Part shown: one piece after another, positions 7,106 through 8,210 of the stretch
How the letters are laid out: every line of letters begins with the position of its first letter
How positions within the stretch are numbered: the stretch's first letter is position 1
DNA from: an uncultured Oscillospiraceae bacterium
GTDB taxonomy: Bacteria > Bacillota > Clostridia > Oscillospirales > Acutalibacteraceae
Length of the DNA stretch: 8,210 nucleotides
Assembly: GCA_900550315.1 (NCBI GenBank)
Contig: URRK01000068.1
Coordinates: 1 to 8,210 of the forward strand
Reading direction: 5' to 3'
Made by a program: the position numbers and the translations under genes
The notes under the pieces: model-generated
The model's input: only the letters and a program-made list of their open reading frames with translations
Databases searched by the model: none
What the model was told of the DNA's origin: nothing

Positions 7106-7530
7106 AAGATTATAAACCGCTGATTGTGGCGTTTTGCTGTAACTGGTGCTCTTACGCCGGCGCCGACCTTGCCGGCAACAACCGGTTAAATTACCCGGCC
7201 GATGTTAAAATTATTCGGGTGCCCTGCTCTTGCCGGGTTAACCCCATGTTTATTCTGCGGGCGTTTCAGCGCGGGGCCGACGGCGTTATTTTGTGCGGCT
7301 GCCACCCGGGCGACTGCCACTACACCTCCGGCAACTACTACACCCGCCGCCGCATGGCGCTGCTGTTTTCTATGTTAGATTATTTAGGCATTGAAAAGGA
7401 GCGCACCCGCGTAGAGTGGGTCAGCGCGGCCGAGGGCGCAAAATTTGCCGCCACCATGAACGATTTTGTGCAGACCGTTGCCGCCTTGGGCGAGAATAAA
7501 AGATTGGAGGATTTACGATGCAAGAAATAA
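7096..7530 (+). CDS. mvhD: MvhD/FlxD-like [2Fe-2S] electron-transfer subunit of Hdr complex
   Basis: This 144-residue member of the MvhD (hydrogenase iron-sulfur subunit, delta) family binds HdrA and feeds it electrons from an input module: a hydrogenase in methanogens, or FlxAB-type NADH modules in other anaerobes. Hallmarks are FCCNWCSYAGAD (13-24), RVPCSCR (41-47) and GCHPGDCHY (68-76), which supply the cluster cysteines (Cys14/15/18, Cys44/46, Cys69, Cys74). GGAGG (7081-7085) lies 10 nt before the ATG, inside the end of hdrA. The stop overlaps the next gene by 13 nt. No hydrogenase subunits are visible, so the usual MvhA/MvhG partners are not implied. The downstream protein is the more likely neighbour in the complex. 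Confidence 0.92.
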   Translation: MQVKDYKPLIVAFCCNWCSYAGADLAGNNRLNYPADVKIIRVPCSCRVNPMFILRAFQRGADGVILCGCHPGDCHYTSGNYYTRRRMALLFSMLDYLGIEKERTRVEWVSAAEGAKFAATMNDFVQTVAALGENKRLEDLRCKK

Positions 7531-8210
7531 ATCGCGAAATTCTCATTGCCAAAGCCGTAGAACTGCTGCAAAACGGCACGGTAGACCGCGTGCTGGGCTG
7601 GCAGGCCGGCGAGTTTGATTATGACATTACCCCCGCCGTGTTTGAAACGCCGGAGCAGCTAAAGCAAAGCTTTGTTTGGGGCGATTTTTGCGGCGCAAAC
7701 TTTTCTAAATACCTTATTCAACAAACCCAAAACACCGCCTCTAAGGTTTTAGCGTTTTTAAAGCCGTGCGACACTTACAGTTTTAACCAGCTGCTTACCG
7801 AGCACCGCTTTGACCGCGAAAAGGTTTACGCGGTAGGCGTTAGCTGTAACGGAATGTTGGATATAAACAAAATTAAGCAAAAGGCCGAGGGTGTGCTTTC
7901 GATTTTAAGCAAGGGGGATACCGTTACCGTTAAAACCCTTTATGACGGCGAGCTGGAGTTGCCCTTTACCGATTTATTGGCCGAGCGCTGCCAAAGCTGT
8001 AAATCTAAAAAACATGTTGCGTACGACGAGCTGCTGGGTGCCGACGGCGAGGTGTTAGACTCTACCCGGTTTGACGAGGTAGCCCGTTTGGAAAAAATGA
8101 CGCCCGACGAGCGCTATGCCTTTTGGCAAGGGGAGCTTTCCCGCTGTATTCGCTGCAACGCCTGCCGTGATGTTTGCCCGGCCTGCACCTGCGAAAAGTG
8201 CGTGTTCGAC
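7518..8210 (+). CDS. FrhB/FlxB-like iron-sulfur protein of Hdr complex (3' truncated by window)
   Basis: The frame from ATG 7518 stays open for 231 codons to the window edge. GGAGG (7506-7510) is 7 nt upstream and the start overlaps the end of mvhD by 13 nt, so it belongs to the same operon. The N-terminal half has KPCDTYSFNQLL (82-93) and GVSCNGMLD (107-115), resembling the FrhB/FdhB flavoprotein family (F420 hydrogenase/formate dehydrogenase beta-like), where similar KxCD and GxxCxGM motifs occur. A CQSC pair lies at 158-161. A dense block from 210, CIRCNACRDVCPACTCEKC, looks like the start of a ferredoxin or modified cluster site. In Desulfovibrio FlxABCD-HdrABC the equivalent FlxB links an NAD(P)H-oxidising FlxA to FlxD. 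I infer a similar electron-inlet role, but the donor is unknown and the C-terminus is unseen. Confidence 0.75.
   Translation, partial: MQEINREILIAKAVELLQNGTVDRVLGWQAGEFDYDITPAVFETPEQLKQSFVWGDFCGANFSKYLIQQTQNTASKVLAFLKPCDTYSFNQLLTEHRFDREKVYAVGVSCNGMLDINKIKQKAEGVLSILSKGDTVTVKTLYDGELELPFTDLLAERCQSCKSKKHVAYDELLGADGEVLDSTRFDEVARLEKMTPDERYAFWQGELSRCIRCNACRDVCPACTCEKCVFD

Noticed and set aside
3907..8210. A genuine methanogen heterodisulfide reductase (archaeal origin of the window)
   Set aside because: The operon has bacterial -35/-10 boxes and an intrinsic terminator with a T tract. It neighbours ETF, class II fumarase and LDH-fold genes, and HdrABC-MvhD homologs are well known in anaerobic bacteria.

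Overview
The window is typical of a strictly anaerobic Gram-positive bacterium, most likely a clostridial Bacillota. It carries a soluble HdrABC/MvhD-type iron-sulfur flavoprotein set, an ETF alpha subunit, a lactate/malate dehydrogenase of clostridial type and strong purine-rich ribosome binding sites. This placement rests on gene content and protein style, not on a phylogenetic marker. Every recognisable gene lies on the + strand. I see no RNA gene, insertion sequence, CRISPR array or sign of recent transfer.

Layout. Bases 1-131 are the 3' end of an electron transfer flavoprotein alpha gene. A 200-bp gap with no clear terminator or promoter leads to a class I mannose-6-phosphate isomerase gene (manA, about 332-1345). 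A strong intrinsic terminator (1396-1439) separates manA from what follows. The next 90 bp form a compact regulatory region: an 11-bp inverted repeat, a 14-bp palindrome lying over the -35 box, a 10-bp palindrome in the promoter spacer, and an extended -10 promoter. From there one uninterrupted operon runs off the right edge: an LDH-fold 2-hydroxyacid dehydrogenase (ldh/mdh), class II fumarase (fumC), hdrB, hdrC, hdrA, mvhD, and a 3'-truncated FrhB/FlxB-like iron-sulfur protein. Gaps are 15 nt or the genes overlap by 10-13 nt.

How the genes may work together. The dehydrogenase looks like an L-lactate dehydrogenase overall, but has Arg where LDHs have Gln102. That residue switches the fold to oxaloacetate/malate. 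With fumarase 15 nt downstream, the first two genes most simply form the reductive oxaloacetate to malate to fumarate branch. The remaining genes encode a cytoplasmic complex with HdrA as the FAD centre, HdrC as the electron wire, HdrB as the CCG-cluster disulfide-reductase site, and MvhD plus a FrhB/FlxB-like subunit as the electron inlet. Such complexes bifurcate electrons between ferredoxin and a disulfide or other acceptor. Coupling a C4-dicarboxylate module to an Hdr-like module in one transcript is the most interesting point here. The true electron acceptor cannot be read from the sequence.
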